The notes under the pieces are model-generated. The model did not search any database, was not told the DNA's origin, and was given only the letters and a program-made list of their open reading frames with translations. From Chondrus crispus (lineage: Eukaryota; Rhodophyta; Florideophyceae; Gigartinales; Gigartinaceae), in NCBI RefSeq assembly GCF_000350225.1, contig NW_005179229.1, positions 1 to 64,000 on the forward strand: a stretch of 64,000 nucleotides of DNA, written 5' to 3'. A program made the position numbers and the translations under genes. This document shows positions 21,201 through 31,300 of this stretch, piece after piece. The first letter of the stretch is position 1. Each line of letters starts with the position of its first letter.

Positions 21201-22487
21201 CATGCGTTCATGTAGCGTCTGCAGGGTAATTACGTGAACAGAAAAGGTTTCATTCATGACGTCAAGTATGTACAAATCCCCAACTTGACTCGCTGTGGCA
21301 ACTACAGTTGGTCCTGCAGTAACGCAGCATTTCTCATTTTCAAATGACACTTGCAAACCCTTTGAGACCATTTGGCTAACAGACAGTAACGAGTATCCAA
21401 AATCAGGGACATGCAAAACGTTGGACAATTTGCAAGGATGGGGACTACCGTTGACGTTCAACATGAATTCTACCTCGCCGCGACCAGCGACATTAGCTCT
21501 AGCCTTCGTGCCCATCTCGACTGATCCAGATTGCATCTGTTCATACGTAACGAACAAAGAGCGATCAAACGTAATGTGAGCGCTGCAACCGGAATCGACA
21601 AGCCATGACCCTGCGTTTCCAGCCCTCTTTTCTGGAGTGGAAGTCGAAAGCAAGCAAGTAAAGTCACTCTCCGCAAAGGCAGCAGTAGAATTGTCATCTC
21701 GAGAAACGAATGCACTTGGCTTTAAGCCAGTGTTGCGTGACCGAAACCCATCTGGCGGTGCAGGTCGGCGCCCATTCACGTCCTTGCCCCAGCAACGCTC
21801 TGCAGTATGTCCATGTCTATTTCAATTCGTACATTTCATATCGCGTCGAATAGGCATACGATTGACAAGTGCAGGTGCATGTGGTGATGAAGCAGAAGCG
21901 GTCTTCTTGCTTTCTCGTTGTTCTTCTTGCAGCAGACGACTCTTCACAAACTCGAGTCCAAACACTTTATCTTCATTGCCAAGTGCGTCAAGAGCAACAA
22001 TCAGGTTATCGAATCGTGGAGGCAAGCCATTCAACACAGCCATTGCAATTTCTTTATCGTCAATCTCAACACTCATTGACTGCAATCTGGCAGCAAGTTG
22101 CTTCACACGATTGATGAACACGAGCACTTTCTCGGATGGGAGCATGGATACAGTGTAAAAGTCGCGACGGGCGGCAAGTTTGTTGAGCAAAGTATGACGC
22201 TCAAACACATTCAGAATTACTTCCCATGTCTCTTTCGCACTGCTACACCCTCGCACATGTTGCAAGTAGTCATCAGAAAGCGTGAGTCCGATGACTGCCT
22301 TTGCTTTTGCGTCACCACGAATCCACTTTCTCCGGTCATCTGACGTCGCATTCTCCGAGATATCATCAAAAACGTATTGATCGACATCTCGGAGAGCAAG
22401 CAGTAGCTGGATTTTCTGCTTCCAGATACGAAAGTTAGATGCGGTCAGCTTCTCGATTCTGACCGATCCAGAGCTTTGGTCATCCAT
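18213..22487 (-). pseudogene. CopB-1 gag-pol, multiply broken
   Basis: Start at ATG 22487 (MDDQ). Gag is open to a TGA that replaces the second cysteine of the zinc knuckle (block 21822-22487). Protease and N-terminal integrase follow (20934-21779). The solo LTR 20215-20910 splits the integrase. The rest of integrase and the N-terminal RT follow (18784-20214) with a 96-bp in-frame tandem duplication (18994-19089, 19090-19185). A deletion near 18816 removes the central RT including YVDD, joining HQM to the SANPCESHW region. A 2-bp insertion near 18553 shifts RNase H at the CEAEY motif. Dead copy. Confidence 0.9.
20215..20910 (+). repeat. Solo CopB-type LTR inserted in CopB-1 (696 bp)
   Basis: Flanked by a 5-bp target duplication tgatc (20210-20214 and 20911-20915). 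Begins TGTTGTACTTG and ends CATTCCTATA. The first part resembles the CopB LTR, the second part the CopA LTR (36-bp repeat remnants, GCGCCGATAATTGGCG after the promoter). The internal region is absent, which is what recombination between the two LTRs of an insertion would leave. Confidence 0.9.
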
Positions 22488-22683
22488 TTCGCCGAATGGA
22501 TGTACCCTTCGAGTATACAAGGTCTTCTGTTCCGGGATCCCAAGCCGTTAACCGATAGTCAACACAATGGCAAGCCCACCCGTATAGGAAGTTTGCAGCG
22601 ATTACTCGGAAACGTTCTTGGGGCTTGTTCCCGGCGGAGTGGAACAAGCGAATTCTTCTTAAAAATGCCTTAAGGCGCTACCC
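22488..22683 (-). other. CopB-1 leader remnant
   Basis: Carries the pre-gag conserved segment (near 22536-22584) and the next ~100 bp upstream, then breaks at GGCGCTACCC. At most two bases are shared with the CopB-2 LTR at the join. Confidence 0.75.
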
Positions 22684-23267
22684 TTGGTGGCGGGTGCTTG
22701 GCACGTGCCAGAGGTTTACAGCGTCCATGGAGTGCAGCACGGGTACAGCAGGACACAAAGATACCGTTGCGCGAAAAATGTGCACTGTTGTAATTGACAG
22801 TGGACAGGACCTCACGAGAGATTCAGATTCATAAGGCAACGTGTGCGCTGTAAACAGTCCTTTGCAGGATTGATTTGAATTCGTAAGGAAACGTGTGAGC
22901 TGTAAACGTGCCTTACGAATTTGTGCCACGCTGGATTTGGAATAGTAAGGGAATTTGTGCTTTGCTGTGCTTTGTTGTACTGCCTTACTAATTTCTCCGT
23001 CATGACAGTAGTAATTCGTAAGGCGGTTTTCTGTTCTGTTTGTTGGGCCATCGCCAGTTTGGCTGAGTAGCAAGACGGGCACATGTGTTAGAGCCAATAC
23101 ATTTGTAGTATGTGTGTCGTAGTGTTTGGTAGTAGAGTTCTAGAAGATTGCAGAAGTGTATAAGTAGCGCCAGAAGTTTGCAACTCGAAGTAAATCGGTA
23201 CCTAATCCTTCAACTTCACCTCATCAACCGTCCTTCGATTTCCGTTTGCTCCGCTGACCTTCCAATA
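22684..23267 (+). repeat. CopB-2 5' LTR, 5' end missing
   Basis: Matches the solo LTR 27373-28311 from its CCTTGGTGGCGG to the end (TTCCAATA). Contains the repeated TAAGG motifs and TATAAGTA at 23160-23167. The primer-binding site follows. Confidence 0.85.
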
Positions 23268-24330
23268 GGTTATGGGCCCGGTTCAACGTTATTTTTCCGC
23301 TGTGTGAGTGCTCGTTCTCAGTTTCTGCTGGCGTTTTCGTGTTTGTTTCTGCTGGCGTTCTCGTTTTGGTCTCCGCTGTTGTCTCGTTCTGGTTTCTGCT
23401 GTCGTTTCCGCCGCCGTTTTCATCGCCGCCGTCGGTCGTTTTGTTCTACCGCCGTCTACTTGCTGTCGTTATCATCTTGGTCGTTCGTCTCCGTCTACCT
23501 TCTGTCGTTTCAACTTGGTGGATCTTCTTCGTGTCTGTTGCAGCTTGGTCTTGGCAATCGTTGTGTGAGCTGTGGGTGTAGTCCCTAGTCGCCAACGTAC
23601 CATATGAATCCAAGAAGACTGCCCTTCGATCACGCCGGTGATCGTCGTAGCTGCCGATACCCTCGCTCTTGGTGAAAGGCTTGTGCCATTGGAAATCTGA
23701 CTTGAGCGAGGGTCCGACCAAGAATCGTCGAGAGACGAAACACTGATCCTCGGGGAGGATCACAGTGTACCGGTCTAGTCGATCCGCACTCTGCCTTCGG
23801 GAGGTGCGTCGGCGGTGTGGGTAACGCTCTCGGTATTAGCCATATAGGTACGACTTCGGTCCCCTGGGTGAAGAGAATACGTGCCTAAACACTGAACCTC
23901 TCACTATACGTGTATAAGGTCGCGTACCTTGATTAAGTTCGCACGGAAGAGGGTGACCCTAGGCGTGAACATTGGGGTAGTACCGTATCAAGTTTGGACA
24001 AGCCGATCTCGGTTGCAGGGAAAGTTCGCGGTAGTGACCAAAAGTCCTGGTTCGTCTACAGGCAGAGTGTTGTGCTTACTCGTGGCACGTTTGATTTAGT
24101 TCACAGTTGAAAGACCCGCACTGGCGGACATACAGGGGTAGCGCCCTAAGGCATTTTTAAGAAGATACGCTTGTTCCACTCCGCCGGGAACAAGCACCAA
24201 GAACGTTTCCGAGTAATCGCTGCAAACTTCTTATACGGGTGGGCTTGCCATTGTGTTGACTATCGGTTAACGGCTTGAGATCCCGGAACAGAAGACCTTG
24301 TATACTCGAAGGGTACATCCATTCGGCGAA
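23268..24330 (+). other. CopB-2 primer-binding site and leader
   Basis: Primer-binding site GGTTATGGGCCCGG (23268-23281, one mismatch), pyrimidine-rich leader, the ACCCTCGCTC/GAGCGAGGGT and TGATCCTC/GAGGATCA inverted repeats, then the pre-gag segment near 24236-24284. About 70 bp present in CopA leaders are missing near 23969. No supported ORF. Confidence 0.75.
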
Positions 24331-24498
24331 GTGGATGACCAAAGCTCTGGATCGGTCAGAATCGAGAAGCTGACCGCATCTAACTTTTACATTTGGAAGC
24401 AGAAAATCCAGCTACTGCTTGCTCTCCGAGATGTCGATCAATACGTTTTTGATGATATCCCGGAGAATGCGACGTCAGATGACCGGAGAAATTGGATC
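24331..24498 (+). pseudogene. CopB-2 gag, N-terminal piece
   Basis: Encodes the first 56 residues of Gag. The start codon is GTG (24331) where every other copy has ATG, so initiation is probably lost. It ends at the CopC-1 insertion; the last five bases (ggatc, 24494-24498) are the target duplication. Confidence 0.85.
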
Positions 24499-25763
24499 TA
24501 TTGAAAATGTGCGACCACATGCTGTTATCTGAAAAGGTCAAAATCGAGTGACACGTGTACATGACTGCACGGTCCGGGCGCTCTTACCCATATCACGACA
24601 TGACACGTGTAAAATCCCAGATTTTGGGGTTCCGGGGACGAAAGTGGCCTCTCGGAGGGTCATGCAAATTTGCATAGTTTTGCCAAGTGGAACCTTGGCC
24701 CGTAGCACTATAGACTACACAGGAAATACTGCAATTCTATTGGCCCTCAGGTCTAATGCTGCAAATCTATTGGTCGAGCGTTGTCCACGTGTGCGTCATT
24801 GGCCTTGTGATGTACTTTAAATGGCCTGTATATGCCAGAATTACGTTGTTTTGGGGGTTTCAAGTGGTTTGTCATGGTTGTAATGGGTAATTGCATGGGG
24901 CCCCCGGGCGGGACACATGTATGCCGTGTACACATGTACACGTCGCCAGGTGGATTCGTGTACGTACACATGTACACGCATCCAGGTGTATGCACATGAG
25001 GGTTTACAGTTTTACAGTGTCAGACTGTTTGCGATCCTGCGCGTGTCCGAGTACAGTACATGTGAATCAAAAGTACAACAAGTACTTCTCGCGAGAGGAA
25101 TACAGTTGTGCGATTATTCTGTGTACGCGTCACGCTGTATGCGAGTCTTGCGTGAGCACGCGCCGTTGCACTGTGCTCTCGTCATGGTGCGCCGTTGGAT
25201 GCAAGTTCATGACAGTACTCGTGTGATTTACATGTATTCTCATGTGAGTTGTGTAGAAAGTCTGGATGCACATTGTTATAACTTGCCATAATTATCTGAC
25301 AGTGCTTGGCGAAATTAGTAAGGTGAGAAACAAGGATACGTATGGCGATTGTGATATGAAAGACGTTTGCGTTGTTGGAAATAGACAAGTGCCAAGTTGT
25401 TCGTTGCACAACAATGAAGTCTGGCATGACTGGATGCAGATTAGTAAGGTGTGAAACAGTTGCATGCATAGGGCCATGGTTTACAGTCATTTGGAATGTG
25501 TAGAAATAGTTGTGAGCTAATAGTTGCGAATCGATTCGTAAGGTGGAAATCGAACAGTATGGTCGGGCCACAAGAGGACCGCGCTTGGTCGCGCATAGTA
25601 TAGTATGGTTTACTGGGAGTCGGAGTAGAGCGATAGTGTAGCACTCAAAGTGTATAAGTATTGCAGGAAAACGGCTTCAAAGTAAAACCTCGGCACCAAC
25701 TCCTTCACTCACACACATCAACCTGCCCTCCTTCTTTCCCTTGCCCCTCCGAACCTACCATTA
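24499..25763 (+). repeat. CopC-1 5' LTR (1265 bp)
   Basis: Begins TATTGAAAATG and ends ACCTACCATTA, that is TA...TA instead of TG...CA, with boundaries fixed by the target duplication. Contains the palindrome ATGCAAATTTGCAT (24662-24675), long alternating purine-pyrimidine runs (24926-24943, 24957-24981), CACGTG motifs, TAAGG motifs near 25320, 25446 and 25540, and TATAAGTA at 25653-25660. Confidence 0.92.
25653..25660 (+). promoter_or_regulatory. TATA box of CopC-1 5' LTR
   Basis: TATAAGTA about 100 bp from the LTR end, in the same position as in CopA and CopB LTRs. Confidence 0.6.
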
Positions 25764-25777
25764 GGTTATGGGCCCAG
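25764..25777 (+). promoter_or_regulatory. CopC-1 primer-binding site (half-tRNA type)
   Basis: GGTTATGGGCCCAG directly follows the LTR. It is the exact complement of the anticodon stem-loop CUGGGCCCAUAACC of eukaryotic initiator tRNA-Met, as in Drosophila copia, which primes from a cleaved tRNA half. The site does not start with TGG. Confidence 0.85.
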
Positions 25778-26085
25778 TCCCTCGCTGTCGTTTCACTGCC
25801 TGAGTCTGTCGTTCTCGTTCCGTTGTTTCTGCCGTCGTTGTCGCTGTGGTTTTCGCTGCCGTTTCTCGTCGTTCTTTCCGCTGGTCTTCTCGCTGTCGTT
25901 CTTGCTCTCTTGTGTGAATTGGTTTTGGTCATCGCCCCCGCTGTCTTCGTTGTCTTCGTTCTTGGTTTGGCTTTCGTTTTCGCTGTGGTTCTTGCTGCTG
26001 TCTCTGTCTTTGGTCTTCGTCTTCGTTTCCGCTCCCGCTACCGCCGTCGTCATCAATCTCCCATTTGGTTTTTCTTCGTTCTCTC

Positions 26086-26757
26086 ATGCAAAGTAAGTTT
26101 TGAGTTTCTTTCCATTTCCTACACATCTAAGTGATTGTCTTTGCACGTTTTGGTGGTTCTTAAGAGCAATAATTCCAAAATCTGTTACTGACGATTATCT
26201 TCATATTCCTTATTGTGAATACCTGTTTTTACGGGGTTGTGTTTGATCTGGAATTAGTACCGGTGTGCTCTGCGCCTGGGAAGCTGGTCACCGGTCGAAC
26301 GGTTCGGACATCGGAGGTCGTATCCGTTGAGGTGCTTGAGCCTGAGGATCAACCTTCACCTCGGCTCGCGCTTCCGGGTCCGTCCTCAAGTTGCGCACCA
26401 TATACGATTCCTCGTATTCCGCGCTCTGTTCCCGCACCAATAAAGAGAACTACGCATCGACTTTCTGCTCGGAAAGCGGCTGTTCTCGCGGATAAAGAGT
26501 TTAAGCGTGAGCGCAAGAGGAATCGTAAGGTGTGCCCGCGGTATAAGCGGTATTGTAAAGTGTGCGGCGTTAGTGGCAATAGTGCGAAGGCCTTTTACGA
26601 CCACATTCAGTCTAGGTCTCATCGCATTCAAGTTGCCAACGCTAAGGAGACTCCGCGTTGTATCCCTTGCAATCGCGTCTTTGAGTCTCACGGGCACCTG
26701 AAGTGCCACGAGAACGGTGCCGCACACTTAAAGGTAGTTTGTGAACAGAATAGTTAG
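26086..26757 (+). CDS. Spliced gene for a two-zinc-finger (U1/matrin-type) protein in the CopC-1 leader
   Basis: Inferred as two exons: 26086-26092 (ATGCAAA) and 26258-26757, joined across a 165-bp intron with donor GTAAGT and acceptor TTAG. The 26215-26757 frame has no in-frame ATG of its own; the proposed splice supplies one and keeps frame. The product would be 168 residues: a proline-rich N-terminus, a basic stretch (KRERKRNRK, possible nuclear signal), then two fingers of identical spacing C-x2-C-x12-H-x5-H (C102, C105, H118, H124; C137, C140, H153, H159). Such U1/matrin-type fingers bind RNA or double-stranded RNA in known families. It lies on the coding strand between primer-binding site and gag. 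The role is unknown: a Gag-like RNA chaperone, an export or packaging factor, or a captured host gene. The splice is prediction only. Confidence 0.62.
26093..26257 (+). other. Predicted intron in CopC-1 leader
   Basis: GTAAGT at the 5' end, ATTAG at the 3' end, a branch-like TTACTGAC near 26185 and a pyrimidine-rich stretch after it. Confidence 0.55.
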
Positions 26758-26840
26758 GGATTTCATCCAAATAAATTCACATATCTGTTCGCAAATTTCT
26801 CCTAGTGCAACTTCATAGTAATCATATCGAATTTCTTAGA

Positions 26841-26889
26841 CGGGTGGGCTTGCCATTGTGTTGACTATCGGTTAACGGCTTGGGATCCC
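26841..26889 (+). promoter_or_regulatory. Pre-gag conserved RNA element (CopC-1 copy)
   Basis: A 49-bp stretch from CGGGTGGGCTTGCC to GGCTTGGGATCCC is identical to CopA-4 (55221-55269), while the leader further upstream is unrelated. GTTGAC (26860-26865) can pair with GTTAAC (26871-26876) around a TATCG loop. It ends about 40 bp before the gag ATG. Candidate packaging, splice or translation signal. Confidence 0.6.
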
Positions 26890-26929
26890 CGAACGGATTT
26901 TCGAATACTTGAAGTTTATTTGCACTAAA

Positions 26930-27372
26930 ATGGAAGATCAAGGAGGAGGAGGATCCATCAGAATCGACAAACTGACGGACTCCAACTTCTACGTGTGGAA
27001 GCAGAAAATACAACTTCTGCTTGCTCTACGTGATGTTGACCAATACATCGTTGAGGGAAGAGTTCCAAGTGAGGAACGCGCGGAAGAGCGTAAGAAGTGG
27101 ATCAGAGGTGACAGTAAAGCTAAAGCACTGATTGGTCTCTCCCTATCAGATGAGCATCTTGAGCATGTACGTGATGTTGATACTGCTCATGAGATGTGGG
27201 AAGCTATTGTCAACGTGTTTGAGAGGCACACTTTGCTGAACAAACTAGCTGCACGTCGTGAGTTCTACACTGTGAAGATGCTTTCTGGTGAAAAGGTGCT
27301 TGCATACATCAATCGTGTCAAGCAGCTGGCCGCCATCCTCAAGTCAATGACCGTAAACATCGATGACAAGGA
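26930..27372 (+). CDS. CopC-1 gag, 5' part
   Basis: ATG at 26930 (MEDQGGGGS) aligns with MDDQSSGS of CopA. Encodes the N-terminal Gag domain of the copia/UBN2 type (FYVWKQKIQLLLALRD, FERHTLLNKLAARR) that assembles the virus-like particle. Interrupted after about 147 codons by the solo LTR; the last five bases aagga (27368-27372) are duplicated at 28312-28316. Confidence 0.9.
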
Positions 27373-28311
27373 TGTTGTAATTCTACGACCACATGCTGAT
27401 ATGCATGAGACACGACGACAGGTATGACACGTGTAAAATTGAAAACACTCTGCGTGACGAGCTGACCAAGTTTGATTTTCAACGTGTACACGTGTGATTT
27501 CTGTACACGGTTGCACTCTACAGTACTTCAGGAGCACGTTTGGTTTTCGACGTGTACACGTGTGAAATATGTGCACGGTTGCGGTGTACTGTACAATCTG
27601 AGCATGTTTCATTTTCTCCGCCCGACACGTGTATGACCTGGACACATGTCCTCATTACACTGTCGGACGTGTACAGTACGCCTGTAGTCTTGCAGACAAA
27701 GTGTAGAACCTTGGTGGCGGGTGCCTGGCACGTGCCAAATGTTTACAGCGTCCATGGAGTGCAGCACGGGTACAGCAGGACACAAAGATACCGTTGCGCG
27801 AGTTTTGAATTCGTAAGGCAAAATGTGCACTGTTGTAATTGACAGTGGACAGGACCTCACGAGAGATTCAGATTCATAAGGCAACGTGTGCGCTGTAAAC
27901 AGTCCTTGCAGGATTGATTTGAATTCGTAAGGCAACGTGTGAGCTGTGAACGTGCCTTACGAATTTGTGCCACGCTGGATTTGGAATAGTAAGGGAATTT
28001 GTGCTTTGCTGTGCTTTGTTGTACTGCCTTACTAATTTCTCCGTCATGACAGTGCTAATTCGTAAGGCGGTTTTCTGTTCTGTTTGTTGGCCCATCTCCA
28101 GTTTGGCTGAGTAGCAAGACGGGCACATGTGTTAGAGCCAATACATTTGTAGTATGTGTGTCGTAGTGTTTGGTAGTAGAGTTCTAGAAGATTGCAGAAG
28201 TGTATAAGTAGTGCCAGAAGTTGGCGACTCAAAGTAAATCGGTACCCAATCCTTCAACTTCACCTCATCAACCGTCCTCCGATTTCCCTTTGCCCCGCTG
28301 ACCTACCATTA
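27373..28311 (+). repeat. Solo CopB LTR inserted in CopC-1 gag (939 bp)
   Basis: Begins TGTTGTAATTCTACG, ends GACCTACCATTA, and has a target duplication aagga on both sides. It carries seven TAAGG-core motifs in both orientations between about 27808 and 28065, and TATAAGTA at 28203-28210. The internal region was lost, presumably by LTR-LTR recombination. Confidence 0.93.
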
Positions 28312-28316
28312 AAGGA

Positions 28317-31300
28317 GATGGCCATGGCAGTGCTCAACGGTCTGCCTGCCCGTTTCGAGGCTCTCATCGTTGCACTTGATGCTCTCGGTAATGAGGAAAA
28401 GATATTCAGTTTGGACTTTGTGAAAAGTCGTCTGCTGCAGGAAGACCAACGAGCAAACATGAAGTCTAGCTCCTCACAGACATCGGCTCTGGTTAATCGT
28501 GCCCCGAACAATCGTGACCTAAACGATTACAAATGCACGAACTGCGGTCATACAGGCCATACGGCAACCCGCTGCTGGGGAAAGGATTTGAATGGGCGTC
28601 GCCCGGCTCCTCCTAGCGGATATAAACCGCGTATATCTCAGCGGAAACAATCTGCATTTGTCACACAGAAACCTGATCCCGACATGGTTGTAAACAGCGT
28701 CGACTTCACATGTCTGATGTCGAAAGCTTCGCACACGAACGATATGGAGATGTTGCCTTCGTGGCTCGTAGATTCAGCTTGTACAGCTCATATTACATAT
28801 GACCGATCTCTGTTTGCAACGTATGAGCCACTTGATTCCGCCTCTGTTCAGATGGGAACCAAGGCTAGTGCAAAGGTTGCCGGCCGTGGTGACGTTCACT
28901 TGAAGTTAAATGTGAATGGCCGCATCGAACCGTGCAAGTTCACGGATGTATTGCACGTTCCGGACTTTGCGTTCTCTCTGCTCTCTGTCAGTCGAATGAC
29001 TGAACTTGGACTAAAAGTTGGGTTCGAAAATGGAAAATGCATGATCAGACGAGGCTCAACTGTAGTGGCGACTGCGACATTGGTTGGAGAACTTTACGTT
29101 CTCGACATCGTCAGTGACATCGGATCTGCACATGCTGCCACCCTGCAAACGTGGCATGAGCGCTTTGCACATGTGCATTCTCAAGGTATTGCTTCGATGA
29201 TTCGTGACAATGTGGTAAGTGGAGTCAAACTACTTGGTAATGAGGCTAACAAAATCAACAATACTGACAATGATTGCATCTCTGAAAAATGTTCTGCGTG
29301 CGTCTACGGCGAAGCCACTCGATCTGTGATCCCAAGAGAGCGGTCCTCGAGGCGGGCATACTTCTGTCTAGACTTAGTTCACTCTGATGTTTGTGGCCCC
29401 TTAGAGGTGCAGTCCATTGGTGGTGCCAAGTACTTCATTACCTTCATAGATGATCACTCAAACTGGTCAGTAGTGTACCCTATGCACCATAAATCAGAAG
29501 CATTTGAACGATACAAAATGTTTGCACAACTTGCTCAGACTCACACTGGTCGCAAGATCAAAGTGCTTCGCACCGATCGAGGTGGTGAGTATCTGTCCAC
29601 GGAGTTTAAGTCTTTTCTGATTGCAAATGGTACTCAGCATCAAATGACGACCGCGTACACACCGGAGCAAAATGGCGTCGCCGAACGACTGAACAGAACT
29701 TTGGTAAACTTGGTGCGCTCCATGCTAGCGCACAAGAAAGTTACAAAGGGGTTCTGGGCAGAAGCACTTGCCAATGCAGTGTACGTTCGAAATCGAGTCA
29801 CGTCACGTGCCATTCCCCCCAAGATGACCCCCTACCACTTATGGATGAAATCTGTGCCAAATGTTGGTCATTTGCGTGTTTTCGGTTCAAAGTGTTGGTA
29901 TACATTACCAAAACACAACATCCAGAAACTTGACGCCCGTGCAAAGGAGGCAATGTTTCTAGGGTATGCTGAAAATACGAAAGCTTACAAGTTGTGGGAT
30001 GGTGATTTGCACAAAGTGATCGTATCCAGAGATGTTACTTTTGACGAGTCCACGGGAGGCAAATCTGGTGAACCGATGGATACAAACGAGGAGGCTACAA
30101 CTGATGATGACACAATCAACTTGAACATCGATGAGGAAGTTGCAGAAAATGATGCAGTGGCATCAGAAGCATCATCGCCGGATGAACAACAAGACTCTGA
30201 TGAATCCTCCAACTCCTCCCCAACTGCAGGGGAGGACGAAACTACCGAAACAGTTGAGCAACACGTAGTTGAGGAAGAAACGATTGATCCGCCAACTAAT
30301 CTCCGTCGGTCCTCTCGCGTTCGAAAAACGCCTGGGGCGTGGTGGGCAGCAGCTTTGGTGACTGCTGGACTCCTTAGCCACGCCCATGTGATAACGGAAA
30401 TCCCAAACTCGTACAAGCAAGCTATGGATTCTCCAAAAGCTCGCTTCTGGCAGAAGGGCATCGACAAAGAACTTGCTTCACAACACAAAAACAAAACATG
30501 GACACTTGTTCCAAGATCTCAAGCATCAAACGTCCTGACGTCCAGGTGGGTTTTCGGAGTGAAGCAACTTCCTGACGAGTCCGGAAAATTGGTCGAAACT
30601 GCAAAGGGACGTCTTGTGGCACGAGGCTTTCAACAAGTAGAAGGCATCGATTACACTGAAACTTTCGCCCCTGTCATCAAGTTCACAACTATCCGTCTGC
30701 TGCTGGCACTGGTTGCGCACTTTGACCTTGAGCTGCATCAGATGGACGTGGTGACTGCCTTCCTCAACGGTGACCTTCACGAAGAAATCTACATGGAGCA
30801 ACCTGAAGGATGCATCGACAAAGTCAAACCTGATTTGGTGTGTGAACTTCTGAAAGCAATCTATGGTCTTAAGCAAGCCCATCGCCAATGGCATAGTAAG
30901 ATCGATGAGTTTCTGATCACTGAACTTGGTTTCAACACTACACGCAGCGACCCATGTCTTTACATTCGACGTCAAGGCAATGTCATCATGATTATCGCGT
31001 TGTACGTGGACGATCTGCTGCTAGCTGGAAGTGACTTGGAGGCCATATTATGGATGAAAAATGAACTCAACAAACGATTCGATATGAAAGACCTTGGCGA
31101 AGCGAAGACTTGTATTGGTCTAGAGATCGACCGTATACGTTCTAAACACGTCCTGACCGTCACGCAGTCGAAGTATGCCCAAGCAGTACTGAAACGGTTC
31201 AAAATGTCGGCATGCAATCCTTGCGTTACTCCGATGGAACAGTCTCGACATGTCACAATGCAAGTGGCCGAAACTGGCACTGATGACAACCCATGCTTTG

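Larger units (their letters stand above)
18112..22683 (-). mobile_element. CopB-1: degenerate Ty1/copia element
   Basis: A minus-strand element close to CopA in protein but with a CopB-type LTR start (TGTTGTAATTCTACTACC). The 3' LTR is cut to 90 bp, the 5' LTR and most of the leader are missing, a solo LTR sits inside pol, and part of RT is deleted. The left end is fused to a TRIM piece, the right end to the broken 5' LTR of CopB-2, in head-to-head orientation. Confidence 0.88.

Noticed and set aside
23280-23580. Overlapping ORFs in the CopB-2 and CopC-1 leaders (also 25661-26134)
   Set aside because: Pyrimidine-rich low-complexity sequence gives Ser/Leu/Phe/Val-rich frames with no motif and no conservation.
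28192-28316. Start of a 1266-residue ORF at 28192 as the native CopC-1 start
   Set aside because: Bases 28192-28311 belong to the inserted solo LTR. The native gag start is at 26930.
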